From assembly GCA_003649185.1 (NCBI GenBank), contig QMRB01000005.1, positions 1-52,438 on the forward strand: a DNA stretch of 52,438 nt. The letters run 5' to 3'. The translations under genes were made by a program, and so were the position numbers. Below the pieces are notes generated by a model. The model searched no databases. It was given only the letters and a program-made list of their open reading frames with translations, and was not told the DNA's origin. Below, in pieces: positions 1-7,393 of the stretch (position 1 is its first letter; each line of letters opens with the position of its first letter). This stretch comes from Thermoproteota archaeon. Its GTDB lineage: Archaea > Thermoproteota > Methanomethylicia > Culexarchaeales > B10-G16.

Positions 1-375
1 CCCGCAATTTTCACACTTATATAATTCAATCCTAACATTTACCTTAAGTTCATCTTTAACGGTAGATGCAAGTTCAAATTTATTGGTGAAGAATAAAGCC
101 TCTTCTGGACATATCTCAACACATCTCCCACAAAATACGCATTTATTTAGATTGATCTCCAATAATCTATGATCTTCTTCGTCTTTGAAGATGTTTGCAC
201 CTGTGCTGCATTGAACTGTACATGCTGCACAACCAATGCATTTTTCATCATCAAATTGCAGCTTACCTCTAAGTCCATCTGGTATTTGACTATATTTTTC
301 CTCTGGCTTTCCAGCTGGATACTTTATTGTTACAGGCTTCATTATAGCCGATAATGCCTCCTTAAATGCTTTCAT
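1..375 (-). CDS. NuoI/HycF-like 2x[4Fe-4S] ferredoxin subunit of group 4 hydrogenase (3' end off the window)
   Basis: Only the first 125 codons are present; the gene runs off the left edge. It starts at an ATG at 375, four bases after the stop of the upstream NuoH-like gene. Two ferredoxin cysteine motifs are visible: CIGCAAC with a fourth Cys at about residues 46-56, and CVFCGRC-VEICP at about residues 76-86. The first motif lacks the usual Pro after its last Cys (CS instead of CP). By family knowledge this subunit carries electrons between soluble ferredoxin and the NuoB-like subunit on the cytoplasmic face of Ech, Mbh, Hyf or complex I type enzymes. A further CENCG at the cut edge suggests an extra metal site in the missing part. 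It is the last visible gene of the minus-strand hydrogenase operon. Confidence 0.85.
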   Translation of the reverse strand, partial: MKAFKEALSAIMKPVTIKYPAGKPEEKYSQIPDGLRGKLQFDDEKCIGCAACTVQCSTGANIFKDEEDHRLLEINLNKCVFCGRCVEICPEEALFFTNKFELASTVKDELKVNVRIELYKCENCG

Positions 376-379
376 CAAA

Positions 380-1372
380 TTAAATCACCCCTATATAAAC
401 GAATATTAAGGATAGGATTATAGATAGGACTGATATCGGCCATACTCTAGTTATCATCCATTTAAATGCTTGATCAATTCTAAATCTTGGTGCTAATGCA
501 TTTATTATTGAAATTATGAACGTCATGATTAAGCATAGTATTATGAATGTTATGAAGTTTATAATCTTGTTTACTGGATTTATTGGCGGTAATATCTGCC
601 CACCAGCTAGGAATAAATCTACAAATAAACCTATTAATATTGATGTTAGGAAATACTTTGATGTATATAGTAATGCTAGATATTTACCTGAATATTCTGT
701 GAAGGGTCCAGCTACAATTTCAACTTCTGCATCTGGAATATCAAATGGTTTTAAGTGCAGTTTTCCAAGCAATCCTATGATGAAAGCTATTGCTGCTATT
801 GGATTTAGAATTATATATGGAATTGAATTCAATTGATGGTTAACTATTTTTTGAATTGAAAGACTATTTGATAGTATTGCTATCGAAAATATAGATGAAA
901 CTAATGTAACCTCAACTGTAAACATCAACTCTGCTTCACGTCTCACTCCAACTTCACTCCATGGAGAACCACTTGCAACCGCACCTATAAGCCAGAATAA
1001 TGTTACACCAACTATAAGATATATCAGGAAAATTATGTTTAATTCAAAGTTACCTAGAAGTGTGAAGCCTCCGTATGAAATAAAATATGAAGCAATGAAT
1101 ATCAATAGAAAACTTATCCAAGGCGAAATTTTAAATAAAGTTTTATTTGCACTTTTAGGTATAATTGACTCCTTATATAACAATTTAAGAATGTCATATA
1201 ATGGCTGAATTAATCTAGAAGTGCCAAGTAGCGGTTTTAATTCGCTATACATTGACGTTAATGGTCCAAGTCTAAATTGGGCTCTAGCAAATATTTTTCT
1301 AATTTCATATGAAAACAGAATTCCCAATAAGAAAGATATTATTGGTATTAATATTAATGGAATGATTATCAA
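380..1372 (-). CDS. NuoH/HycD/EchB-like membrane subunit of group 4 [NiFe]-hydrogenase
   Basis: This 330-residue protein is almost entirely hydrophobic, with about eight membrane segments, and matches the NuoH family. An N-terminal RAQFRLGP segment corresponds to the family's Q-R-x-GP signature. A central loop reads FDIPDAEVEIVAGPFTEYSG, which corresponds to the conserved acidic loop ahead of the EYSG motif. In the family this subunit anchors the peripheral hydrogenase arm and starts the proton or sodium path. The start is a TTG at 1372 with GGAGGT upstream at good spacing. It lies 2 bases after the NuoCD-like gene and 4 bases before the NuoI-like gene, so co-transcription is very likely. Confidence 0.9.
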   Translation of the reverse strand: MIIIPLILIPIISFLLGILFSYEIRKIFARAQFRLGPLTSMYSELKPLLGTSRLIQPLYDILKLLYKESIIPKSANKTLFKISPWISFLLIFIASYFISYGGFTLLGNFELNIIFLIYLIVGVTLFWLIGAVASGSPWSEVGVRREAELMFTVEVTLVSSIFSIAILSNSLSIQKIVNHQLNSIPYIILNPIAAIAFIIGLLGKLHLKPFDIPDAEVEIVAGPFTEYSGKYLALLYTSKYFLTSILIGLFVDLFLAGGQILPPINPVNKIINFITFIILCLIMTFIISIINALAPRFRIDQAFKWMITRVWPISVLSIILSLIFVYIGVI

Positions 1373-1374
1373 AT

Positions 1375-3015
1375 TTATACCTCCAATTTCTTGAGAGCTA
1401 ATCCTTTCATAAATTCATTATAACTTAAAATTGCCTTCTTACCCCTCTTATCATCTACAATTATTACTCTATCTGTACATGAAAAGCATGGATCTACACT
1501 CCCAATAATTATTGGTGCATCAGCTAAACTGTACCCCTTAAGCATGAATATTAGAGCTGAAATGTTACGGTAGCTTGGAGTTCTAATTCTAACTGTCTTT
1601 GGTATATTTGATCCATTTGAAGCTACATAATACAATAGTTCTCCTCTTGGTGCTTCCGTCTTTCTGATTGCTTCCCCTTCTGGGAATCCTTTTACTTCAA
1701 CTTTAATTGGGCCTGAAATTCTCTTTAACGCGTCTAGACATTGTAGACAGATGTCTATTGATACTAGTATCTCCTTAACTCTAACAATTGTTCTTGCGAA
1801 TACATCTTTACCTTCATCTACAATGATATCCCAAGTAGTATATTCTTCACTGTAAGCTGCATACGGGTTATCTTTTCTAACATCCATTTTCCACCCACTA
1901 GCTCTGGCTGTTGGTCCAACTGCACCTCCATCTTTAGCATCGTGAAGACTAAGAATGCCTATATCTTCAGTTCTAGCTCTAACAATACCATGGCTAACAA
2001 CTATTTCAGCTAATTTTTCAACTTCTTTTTTAACATCTTTAAGTTTTTCTCTAGCCTTTCTTATTTGCTGATCATTGATATCTCTTCTTACTCCACTAAT
2101 AGTTATCGCATCCATATGGACTCTATTTCCAGTTAAGAGTTCTGTACAATCTTGAACGTTCTCTCTAATTTTCCATGCCCACATTAAAAGTGTCTTAAAA
2201 CCTATAAGTTCACCTGCAACTCCAAGCCATAGTAGGTGGCTATGAATTCTATTTAATTCTGCGAGTAGGGTTCTAATGTATTGGGCTCGATCGCTTGGAG
2301 TTATATTTGCAATTGCCTCTACAGCCATTGTAAATGTTAATGCATGTGGAGTGTTACATATACCGCAAACTCTACTCACAAGGAATATATCTTTCCAAAA
2401 GCTTCTTCTTTCAGCTAGTTTCATTATTCCTCTATGATTAAATCCAACTTTAATATCAACATCAATTACTTCTTCACCATCAACCTTAACTTTAAAATAT
2501 CCCCCTTCAATCATTGCCGGGTGATATGGGCCAATTGGAAGAACACATTTTTTTCCAACTTTAACTGGTTTCCACTCTTCAGCTTTACTTTCAACTGGAT
2601 CTGGCCATTCGTGCGGTAAGAATATATGTCTTGGATCAGGATGACCATCAAATTTGATTCCCAATAGCTCCATAGTTTCCCTCTCAGCCCATAAAACTTG
2701 ATAGGTTATCTTTGATATTGATGGTGCAACTGCATGCTCTCTGGATAAATAAGTTTGAAGTATTATATGTGAATTAATACATAAATGATCTAAACCATAA
2801 ACGTGAATTAATTTTAATCCCTTATAACCTTCATCTGAAGCAGTAATATGGATAAGTCTTCCATCAATTGAAAGTAAGTATTTAGCTGCATCAATAAGCT
2901 TATCAACTGAAGTTTCAATGTAAACATGCCTACCGTTCATATCTAATTTAACTATTTTAAAGTTTGGTGAAAGTATTTTTTCAAGTTCACTTAACACTTC
3001 ATTTAGTTTGATCAT
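1375..3015 (-). CDS. Group 4 [NiFe]-hydrogenase large subunit with N-terminal NuoC-like domain (HycE-like)
   Basis: This is a 546-residue fusion: a NuoC/30-kDa domain at about residues 1-145, then a NuoD/[NiFe] large-subunit domain. Both nickel-binding cysteine pairs are present. The first is in RVCGICNTPH (C217 and C220), the second in DPCFSCTDR (C510 and C513). This separates it from complex I NuoD, which lost these cysteines, and marks a catalytic hydrogenase. About 33 residues follow the last Cys pair, longer than the short peptide usually removed after a DPCxxCxxH/R motif; whether it is processed cannot be seen. The start is ATG with GGAGGTGG upstream. No maturation (hyp) genes lie in this window. 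Confidence 0.93.
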   Translation of the reverse strand: MIKLNEVLSELEKILSPNFKIVKLDMNGRHVYIETSVDKLIDAAKYLLSIDGRLIHITASDEGYKGLKLIHVYGLDHLCINSHIILQTYLSREHAVAPSISKITYQVLWAERETMELLGIKFDGHPDPRHIFLPHEWPDPVESKAEEWKPVKVGKKCVLPIGPYHPAMIEGGYFKVKVDGEEVIDVDIKVGFNHRGIMKLAERRSFWKDIFLVSRVCGICNTPHALTFTMAVEAIANITPSDRAQYIRTLLAELNRIHSHLLWLGVAGELIGFKTLLMWAWKIRENVQDCTELLTGNRVHMDAITISGVRRDINDQQIRKAREKLKDVKKEVEKLAEIVVSHGIVRARTEDIGILSLHDAKDGGAVGPTARASGWKMDVRKDNPYAAYSEEYTTWDIIVDEGKDVFARTIVRVKEILVSIDICLQCLDALKRISGPIKVEVKGFPEGEAIRKTEAPRGELLYYVASNGSNIPKTVRIRTPSYRNISALIFMLKGYSLADAPIIIGSVDPCFSCTDRVIIVDDKRGKKAILSYNEFMKGLALKKLEV

Positions 3016-3017
3016 AA

Positions 3018-4505
3018 CTATCCACCTCCAATTAAAATTAGTTTTGAAGCTATGAGAAGGAAGATTCTATCAAGTCTATGAATCATTAATGTCATTAAAA
3101 TACATATTACTGCCAAAATTATTTTTGGAGTTAACATTAAACTCGGGATTTTGGTTACCGAACTTTTCGCTCTAGCTGAAATTAATGTGAATCCAATAAA
3201 TATTATAAGTTCAATTAATCCACTTGCATATAGGGATATACTAATTATTGTCGGTGGAATTTCGGTTAAATCTAAAATTTCCCCAGTTATTGTGTGAAAC
3301 ATGAAGTGCTTTGCATTATAGGCAGGAGTATATGGTACTAGCCCTGAAATACTAATTGCAGCTATAACCCATGACAATGATGTTATTGGAAGAGCTCTTG
3401 TAGCTGAACTTAATTTATGCCAATTTCTTTCTTTAAATTTCTTCAAATATGAGCCGCTGGCAAAGAACAATAATGCCTTACTAATGGAATGAATTGTTAA
3501 GTAATATAACATTCCTGAAAGTCCAATAATAAGTTGACTTACGGTTTGCCATGCAAATAAACTTGAAGCAGTAACCATATAAAGGCTACCTAAACTAACA
3601 ATACTACTGTATGCTATAACTCTCTTCAAATCTTTATCAAATATCATTCCGATAATTCCAACCCATATGCTTAATAATCCAATTATGGTTAAAGTTGAGG
3701 CTACAATGCTTTCATTCACATTCTGTGAAAATGAGAATGCTATTAAACATCTAAGTGCTGCTATGAATGGAATTTCAATAGTTACTCCAGATAAAATTGC
3801 ACTTATAGGTGCTGGAGCCTCGGAATGGGCATAAGGTAGCCACAGAATTCCTAATGGTAGTATTCCACTTTTGGTTGCAAATCCTATTAAAATTAGGATT
3901 GAAGCAATAGTTAAATCTCTAATTGGTATTGGCATTCTAGCTAATCTATAAATTTCAAGTGAGACAACATTCAATGATGTACTTCTAGCCAAAAAGTACA
4001 TTCCTGAAATTATGAATATTGACTCCACGACTGAAAATGCTAAATAGAGAACTGTCGCAAGTGCAGCTTTCCTTTTCCTCTCACCATAAAGTATCAGCAT
4101 TGCACTTAACGCAGTTGAAACCTCTAAGAATAGTAGCATTCCAAGAAGACTTTGAGCAAAAGCTAAACCAATTGAAGCTGCAGCGAAAGCATAAATAAGC
4201 GAGTTAAAAACTTTAAATCTAATTTCACTAATATTATTCAAATATGAATATGCATAAACTATTGATAGCAAACATATAAGTAATATAATTTCGCTCATCA
4301 GCAAGCCAACCGAATCAGCCTTTAGAGTTAAAATTGAAAATTCATGTCCACTCAGAGCTTTAATAAACATGTACATATTTAACACTAATGCTATTGATGA
4401 TATTGCTAATGATATTACAAAGCTAACTAACTTTCTGAAAGCTAATGATAATAGTGATGATATTAATGGCATTACCATTAAAATGATTATTTGAATTGAA
4501 TTCAT
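3018..4505 (-). CDS. NuoL/M/N (HyfB/Mrp antiporter)-like ion-translocating subunit
   Basis: This 495-residue protein has about 14 predicted membrane helices. It shows the family's two charged hallmarks: Glu in the FLEVSTALSAML helix at about residue 128, and Lys in FATKSGILPLG at about residue 211, followed by a conserved loop with HSEAPAPISA. In the family these residues form a proton or sodium channel driven by electron transfer in the peripheral arm. It overlaps the small upstream gene by 4 bases (ATGA) and lies 2 bases from the NuoCD-like gene. Only one antiporter-type subunit is seen here; others could lie left of the window. Which ion is moved cannot be read from the sequence. Confidence 0.9.
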   Translation of the reverse strand: MNSIQIIILMVMPLISSLLSLAFRKLVSFVISLAISSIALVLNMYMFIKALSGHEFSILTLKADSVGLLMSEIILLICLLSIVYAYSYLNNISEIRFKVFNSLIYAFAAASIGLAFAQSLLGMLLFLEVSTALSAMLILYGERKRKAALATVLYLAFSVVESIFIISGMYFLARSTSLNVVSLEIYRLARMPIPIRDLTIASILILIGFATKSGILPLGILWLPYAHSEAPAPISAILSGVTIEIPFIAALRCLIAFSFSQNVNESIVASTLTIIGLLSIWVGIIGMIFDKDLKRVIAYSSIVSLGSLYMVTASSLFAWQTVSQLIIGLSGMLYYLTIHSISKALLFFASGSYLKKFKERNWHKLSSATRALPITSLSWVIAAISISGLVPYTPAYNAKHFMFHTITGEILDLTEIPPTIISISLYASGLIELIIFIGFTLISARAKSSVTKIPSLMLTPKIILAVICILMTLMIHRLDRIFLLIASKLILIGGG

Positions 4506-4795
4506 GATTCCTCCTCCTCAAATGGAATTTTAACTCTATAGACTTCATCAGCACTTAAATAGGGCGGTTTAGCTACACCGCACATAAAAATATCTTCAAC
4601 ATCAACTTTCTCAGGTCTAATTGCAGGTATGATTGATATTAACAGGAAGTATGTTACTGAAATTGAGGAGATCTCTATTAGAAGCATTAATACTATTGAA
4701 CTGGTTGTAAGAAAAGCCAATATCAAACTAATTACTGCAGTTAATGATGCTACCATTAATGGTAAACGCTTATAGTTAACTTTCAATTTCCTCAC
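4502..4795 (-). CDS. Small two-helix membrane protein of the hydrogenase operon
   Basis: I do not recognise this 97-residue protein. It has a basic N-terminus, two hydrophobic helices (about residues 12-31 and 33-55) and a soluble, acidic C-terminal tail. The tail contains DIFMCGVAKPPY, somewhat like the Y-x-CG motif found in the tails of some NuoA or antiporter-like subunits. It may therefore be a detached tail of the antiporter subunit or a NuoA/NuoK-like filler; this is inference. The start used is GTG, overlapping the NuoB-like gene by 20 bases; a TTG at 4786 is an alternative. Its tight overlaps on both sides make it a structural part of the hydrogenase operon. Confidence 0.7.
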   Translation of the reverse strand: MRKLKVNYKRLPLMVASLTAVISLILAFLTTSSIVLMLLIEISSISVTYFLLISIIPAIRPEKVDVEDIFMCGVAKPPYLSADEVYRVKIPFEEEES

Positions 4796-5234
4796 CTACT
4801 TTTTTAGCTAAAATTTTAATTGCTGAAGCAATTCCATTAATAATTGCTTCAGGTTTAGGTGGACATCCGGGAACATAAACATCTACTGGGATAATTCTAT
4901 CCACTCCTCCAATAATCGCATATGTCTCCTCACCCTCATAATCATTGAAGATACCTCCCGAACATGCACATGCCCCGATCGCAACAACAACCTTTGGATC
5001 AGGAACTTGGCCATAAACTCTTTTCAAGAAGGGAGCAATTTGCTTAGATACTGGACCTGTCACAATTAAAATATCGGCATGTCTAGGAGAGCTAACTAAA
5101 GTTATTCCAAACCTTTCGACGTCAAATCTCGGAGTTAAAACTGCAACAAGCTCAATATCACATCCATTACATCCCCCAGCATGGAGATGGTAAATCCAAG
5201 GCGAATAGATGAACATTTTCTCCTTAAAATTCAT
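4776..5234 (-). CDS. NuoB/HycG/EchC-like [NiFe]-hydrogenase small subunit
   Basis: This 152-residue protein has the NuoB-family proximal [4Fe-4S] ligands: GGCNGCDIE (C22 and C25), GACACSGG (C89 and C91) and VPGCPPKPE (C124). The length is typical for group 4 small subunits, which carry a single cluster. By family knowledge it takes electrons between the large-subunit nickel site and the NuoI-like ferredoxin subunit. The ATG start overlaps the stop of the HdrB-like gene by 4 bases (ATGA). That overlap ties the Hdr-type gene directly to the hydrogenase genes. Confidence 0.92.
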   Translation of the reverse strand: MNFKEKMFIYSPWIYHLHAGGCNGCDIELVAVLTPRFDVERFGITLVSSPRHADILIVTGPVSKQIAPFLKRVYGQVPDPKVVVAIGACACSGGIFNDYEGEETYAIIGGVDRIIPVDVYVPGCPPKPEAIINGIASAIKILAKKVGEEIES

Positions 5235-6097
5235 AATACATCCTCCAATTCTTTAAAGATATGGTTAAATGGAACTCCATGAAGATCTAATCCTATCTCC
5301 TTAGGGGAAAAACCAAAAGCTAAAGCTATAAGCTCACTTAAATGAATAACAGGTAGATTATATTCCAATCCCTCATCCTTTAATGCTAACTCTGCCTTTT
5401 CAAATTGATCATAACAGGCAGGACAAGCGACTACGATCATCTCCGCACCAGCCTTCTTCATAGCATCCAATTTCCATTTAGTCCTCTCATGTATAGCCTT
5501 ATCCACAGAGGCAAGCATTAACGGATAACCGCAACAAACCCTCATTATTCCATAATCAACTATATTAACACCCAATGCTTCTACAATCTCCACCATATAT
5601 TTCACAGCGTTTCCTTCCTCGCACTTATAAAGCTTACATCCAGGATGAACAGCTACATTTATATTACTAAGATCAACCTTCACATTCTCCCTTATTCTCT
5701 CAACACCTACATCCTCAGCCAAGACTTGAGAATAATGTTTCACCTTAACGGTTCCTTTAAAAGATTTACCTGAAAATTTAAGAAAAGAATTTATTTGCTC
5801 TCTAAGTTTTTCATCATGAAGTAGTTCGCTTCTCGCCTCATGAAGCGTTTCCCAGCAACCATTACACATTACCAATATATCATTTCCCAGCTCCTCTGCT
5901 AATGCTAAATTTCTAGCCGCCACCACAAGCCAAGTATCATGATCAATAAGTCTAACTATTTCCGGAACAGGACAACAAGTTGCACCTTCAATATCCTTTA
6001 GCTCTAAGTCCAGCTGAGGAGCTATCTTTCTAAAAGCGATCTCAGCAAAAGGCTGCATAGAAGGAATATAGCATCCTAAAAATAAAGAATACTTCAA
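5231..6097 (-). CDS. HdrB-like CCG-domain protein within the hydrogenase operon
   Basis: This protein has two CCG (cysteine-rich) domains, the hallmark of heterodisulfide reductase subunit B and relatives. In the N-terminal half there are ATCCPVPE and CNGCWE. In the C-terminal half there are HPGC, VCCGYP and CPACYDQF. In characterised HdrB these motifs bind two noncubane [4Fe-4S] clusters that cleave a disulfide. The preferred start is TTG at 6097, giving MKYSLFLGC as in other HdrB proteins, with GGAGGT upstream; an upstream GTG at 6109 is possible. No classical HdrC accompanies it; the next upstream genes are a Cys-free small protein and a ferredoxin. Its real substrate is unknown. Confidence 0.85.
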   Translation of the reverse strand: MKYSLFLGCYIPSMQPFAEIAFRKIAPQLDLELKDIEGATCCPVPEIVRLIDHDTWLVVAARNLALAEELGNDILVMCNGCWETLHEARSELLHDEKLREQINSFLKFSGKSFKGTVKVKHYSQVLAEDVGVERIRENVKVDLSNINVAVHPGCKLYKCEEGNAVKYMVEIVEALGVNIVDYGIMRVCCGYPLMLASVDKAIHERTKWKLDAMKKAGAEMIVVACPACYDQFEKAELALKDEGLEYNLPVIHLSELIALAFGFSPKEIGLDLHGVPFNHIFKELEDVL

Positions 6098-6109
6098 CAT
6101 TACCTCCAC

Positions 6110-6388
6110 CTAATATTTAAATCGCTTCCTCTTCCAGTCCCATAAAACTCTGCTATCCAATTCTAAGTCACTTATAATTTTTCTTAGCTCATTTAGAGCT
6201 TTTTCATTTGAATATGCTGTGGGAGGCTTCTTCTCTAAACCAAGTTTAGCTCTAGTTCTCTGAAGAAAACCAGATAATCTAGGCACATGTCCCAACATGA
6301 AAATATTCTTCAATGGAGATTTAAACTGTCGGGGAAGGCCTTTAACTTCCTTTCTAAGCGGATATTTTTTTGTTTCAGCTCGACTCAT
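6110..6388 (-). CDS. Small basic Cys-free protein between ferredoxin and HdrB-like genes
   Basis: I do not recognise this protein of about 92 residues. It is rich in Lys and Arg, has no cysteines and no membrane segment, and ends in an aromatic/basic DWKRKRFKY tail. It occupies the place where an HdrC gene would be expected beside HdrB. The preferred start is ATG at 6388, inside the end of the ferredoxin gene; a GTG at 6397 adds three residues. Overlap upstream and tight spacing downstream (the HdrB-like start lies 12 bases away) argue that it is real and part of the operon. A linker or assembly role is speculation. Confidence 0.6.
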   Translation of the reverse strand: MSRAETKKYPLRKEVKGLPRQFKSPLKNIFMLGHVPRLSGFLQRTRAKLGLEKKPPTAYSNEKALNELRKIISDLELDSRVLWDWKRKRFKY

Positions 6389-6845
6389 ATTTAACACGCT
6401 CCAATGCTTCCCTTCTAGTTACAATTTTAAGAGCCCCAGTACTACAATATTTCGCACAAAGAAAGTCGCCTTTACATGCATCACATTTAACACTTACCTT
6501 CAAATAATCATCAAAATGTGGAATGGAGATAGGGCAAGCGAAGTTACAACTTTTACATCCAATGCATAGTATAGGATTTATTGTGACAAATCCAGTTTCA
6601 GGATCCTTCTCTATAGCTTTCGGTTCAACAGGGCATGCAGCTTGGCAGAAAGGGTCTTGGCAATGTGCACAATGAACATTTATGAACCTATTTTCGTTGA
6701 AGGGATCTCTTAGAACTTCCAGGTGGGCTTTCTCCAGATTCACTTCACCATAATGTGTGTAGGAGCAAACTACCATGCAATATAGGCAACCTGAACACAC
6801 ATTAGGATCATAAACCAATACTTTTTGATCTTCTTCTCTTGACAA
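6375..6845 (-). CDS. Poly-[4Fe-4S] electron-transfer protein (DmsB/HycB/AOR-ferredoxin type)
   Basis: This 156-residue protein has four cysteine groups typical of the DmsB/HycB family: CSGCLYCMVVC near residue 18, CAHCQDPFCQAACP near 59, CIGCKSCNFACP near 94, and CDACKGDFLCAKYC near 120. The family carries four [4Fe-4S] clusters and shuttles electrons between a catalytic subunit and a membrane or Hdr partner. It resembles the ferredoxin next to the aldehyde oxidoreductase at 47008-47538. The start is TTG at 6845 with GGGAGG upstream. It sits upstream of the HdrB-like gene and probably feeds electrons between that protein and the hydrogenase. Confidence 0.88.
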   Translation of the reverse strand: MSREEDQKVLVYDPNVCSGCLYCMVVCSYTHYGEVNLEKAHLEVLRDPFNENRFINVHCAHCQDPFCQAACPVEPKAIEKDPETGFVTINPILCIGCKSCNFACPISIPHFDDYLKVSVKCDACKGDFLCAKYCSTGALKIVTRREALERVKYESS

Positions 6846-6866
6846 TCAGCAGCCTCCCAAGAACAG

Positions 6867-7262
6867 CTACTCTTGATATTCCTTATAGCCTTCAGCATCC
6901 AGCAATTCTCCAAGTTCCTCTTCTAGATTAACTGGCTCTATGATTATGAGCCATCCGGCCCCGTAAGGATCCACATTTACCAGTGAAGGTTGCTTTAAAG
7001 CTCTCTCATTAACTTGTTTAATTTTCCCGCTTACAGGGGAAATCAGGTCACTTGTCGCCTTAGTAGATTCTATTATTCCGAAAGGTTCAAACTGTTCCAC
7101 TTCAGCTCCAACTTCTTCCAGCCTTATTCTTCTAACAGTCTTAAGCATCTTTTGGGCATAATCGGTTATTCCAACTTTAACGGTTCCATCCGATAATACT
7201 TCAGCCCATGTATGGTCAGGAGTATAGTATAATCCCTCCCTCAACTCGTATCTCTCAGCCAT
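6867..7262 (-). CDS. GcvH-like lipoyl carrier protein
   Basis: This 131-residue protein matches the glycine cleavage H-protein fold in length and sequence. There is an N-terminal YTPDHTWAEV, a KVGITDYAQ strand, and the lipoylation motif ESTKATSDL with the modified Lys at about position 68. The usual C-terminal GAGWL-x-I/V segment is also present. It is the first gene of the hydrogenase/Hdr operon, 21 bases upstream of the ferredoxin gene. No other glycine cleavage genes (GcvT, GcvP) are in the window. In sulfur-oxidising Hdr (sHdr) systems a similar lipoate-binding protein (LbpA) works with Hdr proteins, so an Hdr-linked role is a real alternative to glycine metabolism. Confidence 0.88.
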   Translation of the reverse strand: MAERYELREGLYYTPDHTWAEVLSDGTVKVGITDYAQKMLKTVRRIRLEEVGAEVEQFEPFGIIESTKATSDLISPVSGKIKQVNERALKQPSLVNVDPYGAGWLIIIEPVNLEEELGELLDAEGYKEYQE

Positions 7263-7393
7263 TTAAATCAACTCCCGAAATATTATATAATCAACTTGAT
7301 GACCTTAAATAATTTGCTATATCAAACCATAATCGATAAATAAATTTCAAGAACATATTTAAGATGCAACTAAACATTCATAGCGGTGAGAAC
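7263..7393. promoter_or_regulatory. Divergent promoter region between the gcvH-like and hdrA operons
   Basis: The two large electron-transfer operons diverge from this short spacer. On the minus strand a TATA-like TTATATAA at 7283-7290 lies about 25 bases before the gcvH ATG, which suggests a leaderless or very short leader. On the plus strand GATAAATAAAT near 7335-7345 would place transcription start near 7364. That gives a leader of about 30 bases with GGTGAG just before the preferred hdrA ATG at 7394. Shared control of both operons is possible; no operator palindrome is obvious. Confidence 0.5.

Noticed and set aside
1375-3015. Complex I NuoCD rather than a hydrogenase subunit
   Set aside because: Both nickel-binding CxxC pairs are present, which complex I subunits lack.
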